Shown here one piece after another: positions 6,306 to 7,282 of a stretch of 7,282 bases of DNA; the first letter of the stretch is position 1, and every line of letters begins with the position of its first letter. The stretch covers positions 1-7,282 of the forward strand of contig JARFQH010000329.1 in the NCBI GenBank assembly GCA_029287875.1, read 5' to 3'. Under the pieces are notes generated by a model that was not told where the DNA came from, made no database searches, and saw only the letters and a list, made by a program, of their open reading frames with translations. Both the position numbers and the translations under genes were made by a program. The DNA comes from Desulfobacteraceae bacterium. GTDB taxonomy: Bacteria; Desulfobacterota; Desulfobacteria; Desulfobacterales; SG8-13.

Positions 6306-6322
6306 TTGCAAAAACCGTGCAA
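6306..6322 (-). promoter_or_regulatory. Possible sigma-54 promoter (one mismatch)
   Basis: On the minus strand TTGCACG, four bases, TTGCAA matches the sigma-54 consensus TGGCACG-N4-TTGCA with correct spacing and a single mismatch (T for G at -25). The implied start is near 6296, just before the nine-base-pair inverted repeat. The mismatch hits the GG doublet, so this is weaker evidence than the element at 7144-7128, and the TGCA-rich repeats here (TTTGCA-N7-TGCAAA, 6305-6323) could produce it by chance. Confidence 0.38.
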
Positions 6323-6429
6323 AATTTACTAAAAATATTTTTCTATTAATCTCAGTTTCTTAAGTTCGCCAGGGGTGTCGGGTTAACGAAAAAAATGAGT
6401 AGTATGACGCAAACGTTAGGAAATTCAGG

Positions 6430-7083
6430 TTACATTTTCTGAATACCCACGAGCTTGACTCCGAACCCGGATAGGGTTCGGTGAACGATCCGAGCCTTCA
6501 GCATAACGCCGTTGTCTATTTTCGTGCCGGGAATGACAAGCCGTATAAACCGGCCCACCCTCAGCCTATTCTTGGTTTCGATGAATATACCTCTCCGGCT
6601 GACATCGCGGATCAACCCCTTGAAAAGGCGTTCCCTTGCGGTGAAGTAGACTGAAGTCGACATCCGTTTTCTTTCAAATCTCCTCAACTCCGGGCTCACG
6701 CCGGAAATCAGATCTAAATATTCTGGGAAATCGCAGTAGTAGCGTTCGGTGAATTCAGGGTCGATGCCGATTGAATCGAGGTGTTGGACGCCGTAGGCAT
6801 AGCGGTAACGGGAACGAACCAGAGCTTTGCGCCATTTGATCTGGACCCGGTGACATTCGTAAAGGGGCGCTTCGAGTCGATAGGGTGAATCCGGAGTGCC
6901 CAGGAAAACGATGTCGCTGGCTTGAAGAATGGTATTGGATTCGAAATAGAAACCGCCGATACTGTAATTGTGCATCTGACCGATGACGACCATGCCCGTT
7001 TCCAGATTCTCCCGGATAATCGGGCAACGATAGCCGTAGCGTTCTTCGCTGCGTTTTTCCTTATGCTCTTTCGGTTTTATCAT
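6430..7083 (-). CDS. Tandem PilZ-domain protein
   Basis: A 217-residue soluble protein made of two PilZ domains, the usual receptor for the second messenger cyclic di-GMP. Domain 1 (about residues 8-105) has the RxxxR motif at R11/R15 and NYSIGG (N39, S41, G44), matching [DN]xSxxG. Domain 2 (about 130-215) has R134/R138 and DVSRRG (D160, S162, G165). Both domains keep both halves of the ligand-binding signature, so both may bind cyclic di-GMP. There is no signal peptide, membrane segment or output domain, so it probably acts by binding a partner; the target is unknown. ATG at 7083 with AGAAGG about eight bases upstream. It has its own sigma-54 promoter and is cut off from the dctP operon by the terminator at 6249-6218, so it is probably a single-gene unit. 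Confidence 0.9.
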   Translation of the reverse strand: MIKPKEHKEKRSEERYGYRCPIIRENLETGMVVIGQMHNYSIGGFYFESNTILQASDIVFLGTPDSPYRLEAPLYECHRVQIKWRKALVRSRYRYAYGVQHLDSIGIDPEFTERYYCDFPEYLDLISGVSPELRRFERKRMSTSVYFTARERLFKGLIRDVSRRGIFIETKNRLRVGRFIRLVIPGTKIDNGVMLKARIVHRTLSGFGVKLVGIQKM

Positions 7084-7127
7084 TTCCGGTGCCTTCTGAC
7101 AGCGTTAACAATTTTTCAGAGGACACT

Positions 7128-7144
7128 GGGCAAAGAGCGTGCCA
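7128..7144 (-). promoter_or_regulatory. Sigma-54 (RpoN) promoter of the PilZ gene
   Basis: On the minus strand TGGCACG (-24 element, 7144-7138), a four-base spacer, then TTGCCC (-12 element, 7133-7128). This matches TGGCACG-N4-TTGC exactly, including the GG and GC doublets at the right distance. Transcription should begin near 7118, about 35 bases before the ATG at 7083, and the leader contains the AGAAGG ribosome site. Expression then needs RpoN and an enhancer-binding activator; neither gene is in the window. Confidence 0.82.
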
Positions 7145-7206
7145 TAACTACAATATCAAAATTAATAGATAAAATACAATATGTTATATGAAATTTCTTT
7201 TTTTCT

Positions 7207-7227
7207 CTGTGGGGTGTACGAGCACAG
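7207..7227. promoter_or_regulatory. Possible activator (enhancer) site
   Basis: CTGTG-N11-CACAG is a perfect five-base inverted repeat centred about 100 bases before the predicted PilZ start, the distance at which sigma-54 activators usually bind. No activator family is identified, and short inverted repeats are common. Confidence 0.25.
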
Positions 7228-7282
7228 TCAGTGGGCGAAATAACGCATTGCTCTGAGGAAATTGACCCAGCGGGAAATGGAT

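Larger units (their letters stand above)
6250..6429. other. AT-rich, palindrome-rich spacer after the PilZ gene
   Basis: No gene is supported in these 180 bases. Palindromes: AAAAATATTTTT (6331-6342), TTTGCA-N7-TGCAAA (6305-6323), AAAGTA-A-TACTTT (6295-6307) and the nine-base-pair repeat at 6264-6294. A run of T on the minus strand at about 6395-6389 has no adequate hairpin before it, so the PilZ transcript most likely ends only at 6218. Confidence 0.5.

Overview
The window looks like chromosomal DNA of a Gram-negative bacterium, most plausibly a Desulfobacterota (delta-proteobacterial, sulfate-reducer-like) genome. That placement is an inference from the moderately GC-rich coding sequence with AT-rich intergenic regions, a TRAP transporter operon, a sigma-54 type promoter and a tandem PilZ protein. 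No rRNA or other marker gene is present to confirm it. Every gene I can support lies on the minus strand, so transcription runs from high to low coordinates.

Layout in the direction of transcription: (1) 7282-7084, upstream DNA with a near-perfect sigma-54 promoter; (2) 7083-6430, a protein with two PilZ domains; (3) 6429-6218, an AT-rich, palindrome-rich spacer with a strong intrinsic terminator and a possible second sigma-54 element, which together could define a very short RNA; (4) 6217-5903, a long untranslated leader with operator-like palindromes and GC-rich hairpins; (5) 5902-2992, a complete three-part TRAP transporter (dctP, dctQ, dctM); (6) 2982-1690, a LarA-family (DUF2088) nickel-dependent 2-hydroxyacid racemase/epimerase; (7) 1693-452, a DUF1537 four-carbon acid-sugar kinase; (8) 451-141, a 311-base spacer; (9) 140-1, the first 46 codons of a PdxA-family dehydrogenase that runs off the window.

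The metabolic genes read as one uptake-and-catabolism unit for a small sugar acid. dctQ/dctM and LarA/kinase each overlap by three bases (GTGA), and dctM/larA are nine bases apart, so dctQ to the kinase is almost certainly one transcript. DUF1537 kinases paired with PdxA2-type dehydrogenases are known to convert D-threonate to D-threonate 4-phosphate and then to dihydroxyacetone phosphate plus CO2. The unusual member is the LarA homologue, which keeps all the catalytic residues I can place. Since LarA enzymes invert C2 of 2-hydroxyacids, and D-erythronate and D-threonate are C2 epimers, the cluster may be a route that imports a tetronate by TRAP, epimerises it with a nickel-pincer enzyme, phosphorylates it and oxidatively decarboxylates it. 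This is the main hypothesis from the window; the substrate is inferred, not shown.

The PilZ gene is probably a separate unit under sigma-54 control and need not be related to sugar-acid metabolism.
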